64,000 nucleotides of DNA, from assembly GCF_017743865.1 (NCBI RefSeq), contig NZ_JAGHRJ010000001.1, positions 806,001 through 870,000 of the forward strand. The letters are read 5' to 3'. The notes beneath the pieces are model-generated. The model saw only the letters and a list, made by a program, of their open reading frames with translations. It ran no database searches and had not been told where the DNA came from. Made by a program: the position numbers and the translations under genes. This document shows, piece by piece, positions 7,855 to 15,449 of the stretch; position 1 is the stretch's first letter, and each line of letters opens with the position of its first letter. The stretch comes from Labrenzia sp. R4_2. Its GTDB lineage: Bacteria; Pseudomonadota; Alphaproteobacteria; Rhizobiales; Stappiaceae.

Positions 7855-8478
7855 CTAAGCTTTTTGAGCGCTTTGACGGTCTCTTATGAGCTCTTTCGTT
7901 CGCGCGTCGATCCCTTCGCGGATCTGGCGGGTGAGGGGAAAGACGTCAGTCCTGTCTCGTCCATAACTCAAATTGAAGGCATGGAAATCGGCATCGGCAT
8001 CCGGCATGAGCTGGTGCTGCAACATGGTTTCCAGCTTGTCGAACGCTTTGGCAAGTTGCGCTTCCGGTGTCACGGCATCGGCGTATTCGTCCCAAAGCGC
8101 CATGAAATCATTGGCCACGTCATCAGGCAGGTCGGCACACAGCGCTTGAAAGTCCCGTCTTTCGCGCTCCTGTCGGTTGTCACCGTCCGATTGGTGCGGG
8201 GCCGGAACATCACCAGAGATTGCTTCGCCAAGATCATGAAGAACACACAACTTGAGCAGCTTTTTGATATCGACACCAATGACGTCTTTCTCAAAGAGCA
8301 GAACCATCAAACACAGCCGCCAGCTGTGCTCCGCAGTACTCTCCGCTCGTCCGCTCCGGCTGGTGCCGGAGCGCAAAGTGTCCTTGAGCTGTTCGGCTGC
8401 CTGAAAAAAGGCAAGAAGACCGGTCAGCCGGCCATGGTCAATAACGGGGGCGTGGTCGCCGTCGGTTTCGCTGTTCAT
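7855..8478 (-). CDS. HD-domain hydrolase, YfbR/HD_3-like (probable nucleotidase or phosphohydrolase)
   Basis: A 207-residue protein with the HD metal-binding pattern: ESTAEHSWRLCLM supplies the first histidine, LCVLHDLGEAISGDVPAP the HD pair and following Glu/Asp, and AKAFDKLETMLQHQL the last aspartate. This order is typical of HD_3/YfbR-like 5'-deoxynucleotidases and related phosphohydrolases. The ATG at 8478 (MNSETDG) is preferred; a longer frame to 8568 would overlap the next gene and has unrelated sequence. It lies downstream of the XRE regulator on the same strand with 49 bp between them, so co-transcription is plausible. Substrate not determinable. Confidence 0.8.
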   Translation of the reverse strand: MNSETDGDHAPVIDHGRLTGLLAFFQAAEQLKDTLRSGTSRSGRAESTAEHSWRLCLMVLLFEKDVIGVDIKKLLKLCVLHDLGEAISGDVPAPHQSDGDNRQERERRDFQALCADLPDDVANDFMALWDEYADAVTPEAQLAKAFDKLETMLQHQLMPDADADFHAFNLSYGRDRTDVFPLTRQIREGIDARTKELIRDRQSAQKA

Positions 8479-8527
8479 GGGCGGAAGTTTACCCCGGCCA
8501 ACAACGCTTGACGACACGCTGAATAAT

Positions 8528-9100
8528 TTATGCAAGCCGGGCAGTTTCGTCCCGCACAAGCCGGGCAAAGCGCCCGTCGGACAGGGCGAGCCGTGTGATC
8601 CGGATCTCGCTTTCCGGGATCGTCATCTCCGGGAAATCAGCATGCTCTGTTGAAAAGACGATATCCGGTGCGTGAGGCTCGTACCAACCCTTTGCGCCAA
8701 GGCTTTGTTCGGCGGCCTGGATCCCTTCCGACGCATAAGGCCAAAGCGGACGGTCCATCAGCTCGTTCACGCCGGCATGCCAGTCCCGCGCACGGGCAGG
8801 GGAGACGGCAAGCAGCCGGTGGCTGAGATCGCACACCAGATGAACCGGCGCGCTGTTGCTGCTGACAAGCTCCGCCAAGGCCCGGTCCGCTGCACTGTCC
8901 GGCCGGGCAAGCAGAAGCCGCTCAATCCTGGCGCGGTCAAGTCCGTCGGGCTCTGAAGTACCGCTTTCCCAGCGCGAGACTTTGGATTGGGACACCCCGA
9001 GCTCATCGGCCAATGCCTGTTGTTTGACGCGATTGAGCACCCGCCAGCGGCGAAGGGACGGGCCGAGGTTTCTTGAAAGCGCACTGCCATGATTAATCAT
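8528..9100 (-). CDS. XRE-family helix-turn-helix regulator with C-terminal effector domain
   Basis: A 190-residue protein. The N-terminal HTH is RRWRVLNRVKQQALADELG followed by VSQSKVSRWESG, typical of Xre/Cro-type repressors. The remainder (VHLVCDLSHRLLAVSPARA, RPLWPYASEGIQAAEQSLG) resembles a PAS- or LuxR-like ligand pocket found behind HTH domains in rhizobial regulators. The ATG at 9100 is chosen because the frame upstream of it has no homology-like sequence. It lies between a VOC-family gene and an HD hydrolase on the same strand; it may regulate one or both. Confidence 0.8.
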   Translation of the reverse strand: MINHGSALSRNLGPSLRRWRVLNRVKQQALADELGVSQSKVSRWESGTSEPDGLDRARIERLLLARPDSAADRALAELVSSNSAPVHLVCDLSHRLLAVSPARARDWHAGVNELMDRPLWPYASEGIQAAEQSLGAKGWYEPHAPDIVFSTEHADFPEMTIPESEIRITRLALSDGRFARLVRDETARLA

Positions 9101-9149
9101 AGCGCTACAATACCAAATGTCAGACTTTTCGGCAGCCTCTGAAATTGCG

Positions 9150-9512
9150 TCAGGAACCCCCAAAGACCCTGTTTGAGATGGATACTGCGTTGCCAGCCGG
9201 ATCCTTGGTATTGGCAAATTGATATCCGCTGCCCTGATGGACCGGGCCGAATTCGAGCCCTTCTTTGGCAAAGACAGATTTCTCAGAAACAACATCTTCG
9301 ACCTGAAAAACCAGCTTAATGAGGGTTTGTCCGGCTTTGCGGCCCTTCGCTAAGGGATGAAGGAGGAGTTGGCATCCTCCGTCAAGGCTTTGCAGTTCAA
9401 TCAAACCGCCATCCGTAGGGGTGGCTAAATAGCCAAAGTACCAACAATAAAATTCGGCAACGGCTTCCACATCGCGAACGTAGAGTGTCAGGCGATTGAG
9501 AAGATGTGGCAT
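9150..9512 (-). CDS. VOC-superfamily (glyoxalase/bleomycin-resistance fold) protein
   Basis: A 120-residue single VOC module. LNRLTLYVRDVEAVAEFYCWY starts the first beta-alpha-beta-beta-beta unit, and KLVFQVEDVV, GYQFANTKDPAGNAVSISNR forms the second, with the DPAGN turn diagnostic of the fold. The usual metal-binding glutamate positions are not clearly conserved, so catalysis is uncertain. The start is an ATG with a terminator-like hairpin about 90 bp upstream (9605-9628). Substrate unknown. Confidence 0.8.
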   Translation of the reverse strand: MPHLLNRLTLYVRDVEAVAEFYCWYFGYLATPTDGGLIELQSLDGGCQLLLHPLAKGRKAGQTLIKLVFQVEDVVSEKSVFAKEGLEFGPVHQGSGYQFANTKDPAGNAVSISNRVFGGS

Positions 9513-10146
9513 ATGAAGCTCCAGAGTATGGCTTGGCTAGAGTTTGGCCAAGGTTCCCCGGAGATCAAGCGTTTCTGTGAGATCACTGTAGCAGAAAACA
9601 GAAAGGGTGTCGGCTTTCACCAACACCCCCCTGTTCAGGTCAAGGTTATCGGACCCGGAAACCTGCCGAAGCGGGATCGATAGTCCGTCTTGATCTCAAC
9701 TCGACATCAGATCTCCGAAGACATCTGGTGCCTGCCGACTCCTCATCCCCGAAGAGACTGAAAGCCTGCACCGGTATTGCAGATAACCCGCTGCTCACCG
9801 GAGAGCCGGGGCGCTGGCTGCGGAGCGCTCCGCATCTAGCGCAAACTGGGTGCCTCACAGCCGGTCCGCGAGAGCCGCAAGCGGCCCCTTGGGACTGTGC
9901 CCAGACAGCGGTGACAAAAACCGTATGCTTTGGTTGGCGGTCCGAAACAGGTCTCTGCCGTGCTGTTGAAATGAGTTCACCACAGGATTTTGCCGCTGTC
10001 GAATCGCCCCTGTTAACCATTGTGACTTGTGGGGAAAGTCATCTCTTTCGTCTGAAAGTCGCAGAAATGCGGGCCTTGTAGTGAGTTGAGTTCCCTAACG
10101 GAAATCAAATGCAAGTTAAGAAATGATTTTCCGGCAAAATAATAGG
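9513..10146. other. Long structured intergenic region, candidate minus-strand ncRNA
   Basis: This 634-bp stretch contains no credible protein gene (its open frames lack ribosome-binding sites and domain-like sequence), yet it is rich in hairpins. These include the 16-bp palindrome TGCGGAGCGCTCCGCA near 9830, GCCGC-TT-GCGGC near 9885 and a UUCG-type loop near 9720. A terminator-like hairpin for minus-strand transcripts sits at 9605-9628. That combination fits a structured RNA or a long 3' UTR of the acyltransferase at 10147. I could not match it to tmRNA, RNase P RNA, 6S or SRP RNA. Confidence 0.4.
9595..9628 (-). terminator. Terminator-like hairpin on the minus strand
   Basis: Read on the minus strand, GGGTGTTGG (9628-9620), a 6-base loop and CCGACACCC (9613-9605) form a 9-bp stem with one G-U pair, followed by TTTCTGTTTT. 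It would stop transcription coming from the intergenic region before it enters the VOC gene. Confidence 0.55.
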
Positions 10147-10785
10147 TCAGCGATACTTCTCTATGAATCCATCGATCGGCAAGTTGCGAAAATCGGGCAA
10201 GCGCTCCTTCAGCTGATCGTGGCTCCAGTCCCACCAGGCGATTTCCATCAGAGCTTCTTCCTGGGTTTCGGTAAACCGGCGTTTGATTGGTTTCGCCGGA
10301 ACACCGCCAACAATCGTATAGGGCGGAACGTCTTTCGACACGACCGCGCCTGCCGCAACGATTGCGCCGGTCCCGATTGTAACCCCGGCCAGAACCGTCA
10401 CATTATGACCGATCCAGACATCGTGCCCGATTGTGACCCAATCGTCCTTGCGCCATTGAAAGAATTCCTGGTCATCATCACCCAGCCCATAGGCGGCCGC
10501 CCGATAGGTGAAGTGATGTTGTGACGCGCGCCAGGTGGCGTGATTGCCGGGATTGAGACGTACCCGCCGGGCAATCGAACAGAACTTGCCGATGGTTGAC
10601 CAGACCACGTCCCCTTCCTGAACAATGTAGGAATAATCGTCCATCTGGCTTTCGCGCAATTCGGTCAGCGCGCCGACTTCCGTCCACTTTCCGAGCTCAC
10701 AGTTTTGAACGACCGCGTCTGGGTGAATATTGGGGGCTTCGGTCAGGCCGGGTTTTTGGTGCGGTGCGGACATTGCTTGTTCCAT
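10147..10785 (-). CDS. Phosphonate-locus hexapeptide-repeat acetyltransferase
   Basis: A 212-residue left-handed beta-helix acyltransferase. Hexapeptide repeats run through [72 protein letters not shown] and [13 protein letters not shown]. The histidine in [16 protein letters not shown] is positioned like the catalytic histidine of xenobiotic (CatB-type) acetyltransferases. This matches the transferase family that accompanies phosphonate metabolism genes, and here it is divergent from phnCDEE across a 374-bp gap. The acceptor substrate is unknown, probably a phosphonate or a C-P lyase intermediate. C-P lyase genes are not in this window. An alternative ATG lies at 10773. Confidence 0.82.
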   Translation of the reverse strand: MEQAMSAPHQKPGLTEAPNIHPDAVVQNCELGKWTEVGALTELRESQMDDYSYIVQEGDVVWSTIGKFCSIARRVRLNPGNHATWRASQHHFTYRAAAYGLGDDDQEFFQWRKDDWVTIGHDVWIGHNVTVLAGVTIGTGAIVAAGAVVSKDVPPYTIVGGVPAKPIKRRFTETQEEALMEIAWWDWSHDQLKERLPDFRNLPIDGFIEKYR

Positions 10786-11041
10786 TGGTTTGTGACAGGC
10801 GCAGATGGATAGCTTTGGTCACACCATGAAGCGTGACGCTTTGATGACGTATCCATGAACTTTTTCTCTTTTCCTCAGTTTCAGCCGGTTCGAAGCACCC
10901 TGACTAATATTTCAGCGCGGAAACACGCTTCTCGGGCTTTGTTCTGCTCCTGCAACCATGATTTGCCGAGCCTTGCAGAAACCTCTGAGGAAGCAGGAAA
11001 ATAAAGCCTTTTCCGGCCGCTGTGTGTGTCCCGGCAGGCTT

Positions 11042-11059
11042 TTGTCATTGAAATGTCAT
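11042..11059 (+). promoter_or_regulatory. Pho box 1 (PhoB-binding direct repeat)
   Basis: TTGTCAT-TGAA-ATGTCAT is a pair of 7-mers separated by 4 bases (11-bp period), matching the consensus CTGTCAT-N4-CTGTCAT at six of seven positions in each half. It lies about 100 bp before phnC, as expected for phosphate-starvation induction by PhoB. Confidence 0.7.
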
Positions 11060-11074
11060 CGTTTCTTCAAGGGA

Positions 11075-11092
11075 CTGATAAATAGCTGTCAT
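11075..11092 (+). promoter_or_regulatory. Pho box 2 (PhoB-binding direct repeat)
   Basis: CTGATAA-ATAG-CTGTCAT has a perfect second half-site. It is in the same 11-bp helical phase as the first box (half-sites at 11042, 11053, 11075 and 11086), so a PhoB oligomer could cover both. Confidence 0.6.
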
Positions 11093-11159
11093 CGCGTTGT
11101 TACGCTCGAATGGCTCTTGTCGCGCAGCAAATACGAACAAACACGGACAGGGCTGCCGC

Positions 11160-11993
11160 GTGATTCAATTTCAGGACGTCACCAAGACCTTTGGGTCCCG
11201 GACTGCGGTGAACAAGGTATCTTTCAACATCGACAAACCGCAAATGGTCGGCATTATCGGCCGCTCCGGTGCAGGCAAATCGACCTTGCTGCGCATGATC
11301 AACCGGCTGACGCCGGCGACCTCCGGTCAGATCCTCTTCAATGACCGTGATATTCTGAGCCTCAAGGGCGGCATGATGCGCCGCTGGCAGCGCGACTGCG
11401 CCATGGTGTTCCAGCAGTTCAATCTTGTGCCCCGCTTGGATGTGGTGACCAACGTGATGCTCGGCCGTCTGAATGGGCACGGCACGCTCAAGAGCCTCTT
11501 TAATATCTTCGACCAAGACGACGTGAAAACCGCACTTGCCGCGCTGGACCGGCTTGGCATTGCTCAGGAAGCACCCAAACGGGCCGAAGAGCTTTCCGGC
11601 GGTCAGCAGCAGCGCGTGGCGATTGCACGAGCGCTGATGCAGGATCCCCACATGATCCTGGCCGACGAGCCGATCGCCTCTCTTGATCCGATGAATGCAA
11701 AGATCGTCATGGACGCGCTGCGGGAAATCCACGAACGCGACAACAAGATCGTCATCTGCAATCTGCATACGCTCGACACCGCACGCACCTACTGCGACCG
11801 CGTGATCGGCATGCGCGACGGCTTCATCGTTTTTGATGGTGCGCCAGACGCCCTGACCACAGATGTGGCGCGCGAGATTTATGGCGCCGATGAGAGCTTC
11901 AACGAAGCGGCAACATCAACCGCCATCGATGCCGGTAAATCCGGCTCTCAAGAATCCGCCGGAGTGATGACCCCGGCGGCAGCAGCGGGCTGA
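11160..11993 (+). CDS. phnC: Phosphonate ABC transporter ATP-binding protein PhnC
   Basis: A 277-residue ABC ATPase energising phosphonate import at the cytoplasmic face. Walker A is GRSGAGKST (residues 34-42), the Q-loop lies in [13 protein letters not shown], the signature is LSGGQQQR (145-152) and Walker B ends in LADEP (Asp169, Glu170), followed by a histidine switch in CNLHTLDTA. The family name follows from the operon phnC-phnD-phnE-phnE and the Pho boxes upstream. I place the start at the GTG at 11160 ([12 protein letters not shown]), which gives the normal family length. The frame extends to 11097, but that start would lie almost inside the second Pho box and its translation is not family-like. 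Confidence 0.93.
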   Translation: MIQFQDVTKTFGSRTAVNKVSFNIDKPQMVGIIGRSGAGKSTLLRMINRLTPATSGQILFNDRDILSLKGGMMRRWQRDCAMVFQQFNLVPRLDVVTNVMLGRLNGHGTLKSLFNIFDQDDVKTALAALDRLGIAQEAPKRAEELSGGQQQRVAIARALMQDPHMILADEPIASLDPMNAKIVMDALREIHERDNKIVICNLHTLDTARTYCDRVIGMRDGFIVFDGAPDALTTDVAREIYGADESFNEAATSTAIDAGKSGSQESAGVMTPAAAAG

Positions 11994-12048
11994 CCGTCTG
12001 CTCCCAAATCGTCGTCATCAAATGTGAACCCTCGGGGGAGTGTCCCAA

Positions 12049-12966
12049 ATGAAACTGGTTTCCAAAGTTGCTGCGCTGGCTGCAGTCAGCATGATCGCTC
12101 TGAACGCAACCGCTGCCGTTGCTGAAGAAATCTCCGAATTCCGCATCGGCATCCTCGGCGGCGAAAACGCTTCCGACCGTCTGCGTGCTTACACCTGCCT
12201 TGAAGAAAAGACCGCTGACCTGCTCGGCGTTCCGGTCAAGCTTTTCGCACCGGCTGACTATAACGGCGTGATCGAAGGCCTTCTCGGCGGTAACCTCGAC
12301 ATGGCTTGGCTCGGCGCGTCCGGCTACGCCAAAGTCTACCTGACCGATCCGGAAGCTGTTGACCCGGTTCTGGTCAAGGTCAACGTTGACGGCGGCTACG
12401 GCTACTACTCCATCGGTTTTGCCCGCAACGACAGCGAAATCAACTCGCTCGCCGACATGAAGGGCAAGGTTTTCGGCTTTGGTGACCCGAACTCCACATC
12501 CGGTTACCTGATCCCGTCCATCGCCATCCCGCAGGAAGGCTACTCCATGGAGCCGGGCGACTACTTCGGCGACGTTAAGTTCACCGGCGGTCACGAGCAG
12601 ACTATCGTTGCTGTTTCCAACGGCGACATCGACGCTGGCGTAACCTGGGCCGACGGTCTTGGTGAGTGGGAAGACGGCTACAACTCCGGCGCTCTGCGTA
12701 AGGCGTCCGATGCCGGCCTGGTCGACATGACCGAACTGCGTGAAATCTGGCGTTCGCCGGTGATCCCGGAAGGTCCGATCGTTCTTTCCAAGAAGCTTCC
12801 GGAAGACGTCAAAATCAAAATGACCGCTCTGATGGCATCCCTGAACTCTCTGGACCCTGAGTGCGCATACGGCGTTGCTGCCGGTGAGACCAAAGGCTTC
12901 ATGCCGATCACTCACGAAGCTTACGTCAACATCGTTGAAGCTCGTAAGGCAAAGAGCAAGAACTAA
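12049..12966 (+). CDS. phnD: Phosphonate ABC transporter periplasmic substrate-binding protein PhnD
   Basis: A 305-residue exported protein. The signal peptide is basic then hydrophobic (MKLVSKVAALAAVSMIALNA) with a cleavage site after AVA near residue 26. The mature part begins EEISEFRIGILGGENASDR and contains DMAWLGASGYAKVYL, GYYSIGFARNDS, KGKVFGFGDPNSTSGYLIP and DAGVTWADG, the PhnD pattern for phosphonate binding. GGGGGAG lies 8 bases before the ATG. Codons are biased to GCT, CGT, GTT and GGC/GGT, as in the porin at 27310 and unlike the flanking phn genes, suggesting very high expression. A strong hairpin follows it, separating it from phnE. Confidence 0.95.
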   Translation: MKLVSKVAALAAVSMIALNATAAVAEEISEFRIGILGGENASDRLRAYTCLEEKTADLLGVPVKLFAPADYNGVIEGLLGGNLDMAWLGASGYAKVYLTDPEAVDPVLVKVNVDGGYGYYSIGFARNDSEINSLADMKGKVFGFGDPNSTSGYLIPSIAIPQEGYSMEPGDYFGDVKFTGGHEQTIVAVSNGDIDAGVTWADGLGEWEDGYNSGALRKASDAGLVDMTELREIWRSPVIPEGPIVLSKKLPEDVKIKMTALMASLNSLDPECAYGVAAGETKGFMPITHEAYVNIVEARKAKSKN

Positions 12967-12982
12967 GCGTTCTTGAATAGCG

Positions 12983-13011
12983 CGCGGGCCGGTTTCCGGC
13001 CCGCGTTTTTT
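12983..13011 (+). terminator. Intercistronic hairpin between phnD and phnE
   Basis: CGCGGGCCGG (12983-12992), loop TTT, and CCGGCCCGCG (12996-13005) form a perfect 10-bp stem followed by six T. It is a canonical intrinsic terminator placed inside the operon, so it probably attenuates read-through or protects the phnD 3' end. Confidence 0.85.
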
Positions 13012-13038
13012 ATGCGTGACGTTTAAAGGACATTGAAG

Positions 13039-13887
13039 ATGGCCGTCGCTGCAATGGAAGAGGAAATCCTCTCCTTACGCAAACGCCGTCAGCTATATTC
13101 GCTGATCGGACTTTTGTTGGTTGTTGCCGTTATGGTTTCGGGATACTCGAAATCCAACGACATGAACTCCGGCGGTTTTCTGCAGGGCCTGAGCAAGTTT
13201 TTCGATTATCCAGGCGAGATCGTTTTCGAAGCCTGGGAAGCCGGGCCAGCGTTTTTCGGTCTGATCATCCAATATCTCCCAGCCATGCTGGAAACCTTGA
13301 ACATCGCGGCCGTTGCGACGCTTCTGGGGGCTGCCATGGCCGTCGTCCTCGCCATGGCCTCCACGCGCAACGTTGACAGCTGGGGCCCCTTGATCCCGGT
13401 CGTCCGCCGTATGATGGATATTATGCGCGCCTTTCCGGAACTGATCATCGCGTTGTTCCTGATCTTTGTTCTCGGCTCCAGCCCGGTTCCAGCCATGATC
13501 GCCGTGGCGTTTCACACCGCCGGTGCGCTGGGTAAACTGTTTTCCGAAGTCAACGAGAACATCGACCGCAAGCCGATCGAAGGCTTGTCTGCCTGCGGGG
13601 CCAACTGGCTGCAGCGCATCCGGTACGCAGTGATGCCGCAAGTGGCGCCGAACTACCTGAGCTACTTCCTGCTGCGTCTTGAGATCAACGTGCGGGCTTC
13701 TGCGATTCTTGGCTTCGTCGGGGCCGGCGGGATCGGCCAGGAGCTGCGGCGCACCATCGGATGGGGGCAAGGCGCAGGCGATGAAACCGCCGCGATCTTC
13801 GTGCTCCTCTTCGTCACAATCATGATTATCGACCAGGCTTCGTCTTATCTGCGCGGCAAACTGGTTGGCGCCGGCAGAGCGCACTAA
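13039..13887 (+). CDS. phnE: Phosphonate ABC transporter permease PhnE (first)
   Basis: A 282-residue inner-membrane permease with about six hydrophobic segments (LIGLLLVVAVMVSGY, TLNIAAVATLLGAAMAVVLA, LIIALFLIFVLG). The EAA loop contacting PhnC is KPIEGLSACGANWLQRIRYA, followed by the family segment ASAILGFVGAGGIGQEL. AAAGGA precedes the ATG at 13039 by 8 bases, so I prefer it to the TTG at 13033. It forms the channel with the second PhnE 15 bp downstream. Confidence 0.93.
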   Translation: MAVAAMEEEILSLRKRRQLYSLIGLLLVVAVMVSGYSKSNDMNSGGFLQGLSKFFDYPGEIVFEAWEAGPAFFGLIIQYLPAMLETLNIAAVATLLGAAMAVVLAMASTRNVDSWGPLIPVVRRMMDIMRAFPELIIALFLIFVLGSSPVPAMIAVAFHTAGALGKLFSEVNENIDRKPIEGLSACGANWLQRIRYAVMPQVAPNYLSYFLLRLEINVRASAILGFVGAGGIGQELRRTIGWGQGAGDETAAIFVLLFVTIMIIDQASSYLRGKLVGAGRAH

Positions 13888-13902
13888 GAGGGATCAGCGA
13901 AC

Positions 13903-15237
13903 ATGTCCACCGATACCCTCGAACAGGTTGTCACGCCGCAAGATGTCTGGTCGAAAGTGCGCCGCCGTGCATGGCTGACGATCCTCGTCCCGCTCGGAAT
14001 TCTTGCCTATCTCACCTACACATGGTTCGCCTTTGGCGTGCCGGATCTTCTTGCGAAGGCCCAGCCGGAGCGGGCCGTTATTCTGGCAACAGATTCAGTT
14101 GCCTATAAAGTTCATGTCACCAAGTTGCTTCGCCGCGACATTCTCGAGGTCGCAATCGAAGGTGAGCGCCGCGCAACCTACGATGAAGCGGATCTGCCGG
14201 ACTGGGTCGAAGTCGACGGCAAGGATGCGTTTGTCGACCTTGGCGAAGGGTATCTTGTCGAGATCATCGGCAACCGGATGTCGTTCACAGTTCCGGGCTA
14301 CGGAACCATTATTGGTCAGGCAACCAGCGATGGTGTCGATATCGAACTACCGGAAGGCGATGTTCCGGAGTGGCTTCTGACCAATCCGAAGAAACTTGAC
14401 GCCCGTCCGACCCTTGACCGCCGGGTCCAGGTCACGCGCACAAAGATCGAGGTGCACAACTACTTCGGTGGTTGGGAAAACTTCTGGTTCCCGTTCGATT
14501 CGGAGTTTTACGGCAAGTCGTTTAGCCAGCTCTATGCGCTTGCTTTGAGCGCGGATCGCCTGAATCCCGAGTACTCAAACGTCTGGTACATGGTTCAGGA
14601 CTTCTTGGGGAACCCGGACTGGCAGCACGGGGAGATTTTCGTAGCGCTGTTTGAAACGATCATGATGGCGGTGCTTGGCACAATCACTGCTGCCTTGTTC
14701 GGTCTCCCGCTGGCGTTTCTTGCAGCCCGGAACTTCACGCCCTCAATGTTCCTGCGGTTCGGGGTCCGACGTCTCTTCGACTTCCTGCGCGGCATCGACA
14801 TGCTGATCTGGTCGCTGATCTTCATCCGTGCCTTCGGTCTTGGACCGTTGACCGGTGCGCTGGCGATCGCCTTCACGGATACGGGAACGCTCGGTAAGCT
14901 CTTCTCCGAAGCGCTGGAAAACATTGACAACAAACAGGTCGAAGGCGTGCGGGCAACCGGCGCAAATCAGATCCAGCGGTACCGGTTCGGCGTTATTCCG
15001 CAGATCCTGCCGGTTTTTGTTTCCCAGGTGCTCTACTTCCTGGAATCGAATACCCGTTCGGCGACGGTTATCGGCGCGCTTGGGGCCGGCGGTATTGGCT
15101 TGATGCTGGTGGAAACCATGAAAACCTCCCGCGACTGGGAGAACACCAGCTACATCATCATTCTGACCATTGTTGTCGTGATCTTGATGGATCAGACCTC
15201 CAGCTGGCTGCGCCGTAAGCTGATCGAAGGCAAATAA
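13903..15237 (+). CDS. phnE: Phosphonate ABC transporter permease PhnE (second, extended N-terminus)
   Basis: A 444-residue permease; the C-terminal 260 residues are PhnE-like (ETIMMAVLGTITAALFGLPL, the EAA loop NKQVEGVRATGANQIQRYRF, SATVIGALGAGGIGLML). The first 175 residues are an extension with one membrane anchor (AWLTILVPLGILAYLTYTWF) and a presumably periplasmic beta-rich domain. Two unequal PhnE subunits of this kind occur in rhizobial phn loci, so this probably forms a heterodimer with the shorter PhnE. Two hairpins at 15250-15310 close the operon. Confidence 0.92.
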   Translation: MSTDTLEQVVTPQDVWSKVRRRAWLTILVPLGILAYLTYTWFAFGVPDLLAKAQPERAVILATDSVAYKVHVTKLLRRDILEVAIEGERRATYDEADLPDWVEVDGKDAFVDLGEGYLVEIIGNRMSFTVPGYGTIIGQATSDGVDIELPEGDVPEWLLTNPKKLDARPTLDRRVQVTRTKIEVHNYFGGWENFWFPFDSEFYGKSFSQLYALALSADRLNPEYSNVWYMVQDFLGNPDWQHGEIFVALFETIMMAVLGTITAALFGLPLAFLAARNFTPSMFLRFGVRRLFDFLRGIDMLIWSLIFIRAFGLGPLTGALAIAFTDTGTLGKLFSEALENIDNKQVEGVRATGANQIQRYRFGVIPQILPVFVSQVLYFLESNTRSATVIGALGAGGIGLMLVETMKTSRDWENTSYIIILTIVVVILMDQTSSWLRRKLIEGK

Positions 15238-15249
15238 TGGTTCTCCGCA

Positions 15250-15310
15250 GTCCCGGCCTTGAGCCGGGACCTACAGGGCAGAAAACAAGATCCCGGCTCC
15301 AAGCCGGGAT
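15250..15310. repeat. Tandem palindromes after phnE, possible terminator
   Basis: GTCCCGGC-CTTGA-GCCGGGAC (15250-15270) and ATCCCGGCT-CCA-AGCCGGGAT (15290-15310) are perfect inverted repeats. The second is followed by TTTGGTTT and could terminate the phn operon. Both share the core of the REP-like palindromes at 1839-1903. Confidence 0.65.
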
Positions 15311-15449
15311 TTTGGTTTATCGGCCTCGAAAGGGCGCTTGTCAGTCTGATTTCCTTTGATAACGGCCAAGTTCATCTTCCTGCCGCATTTCGGTCGCGGT
15401 CCCGTGGCAGCGTTTCCGCACGGTGATTCAAAAGCTGGCGGGACTGGGT

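Larger units (their letters stand above)
10786..11159. promoter_or_regulatory. Divergent phn intergenic region
   Basis: This 374-bp gap separates the acyltransferase gene from phnC. It contains two Pho-box-like direct repeats (listed separately) close to phnC. A divergent promoter for the acyltransferase must lie near 10790-10900, but I see no clear Pho box there. Confidence 0.6.

Noticed and set aside
9646..10081. tmRNA, RNase P RNA or overlapping small proteins in the 9.5-10.1 kb gap
   Set aside because: No tag-peptide reading frame, tRNA-like ends or conserved RNase P core was visible, and the open frames on both strands lack ribosome-binding sites and domain-like sequence.
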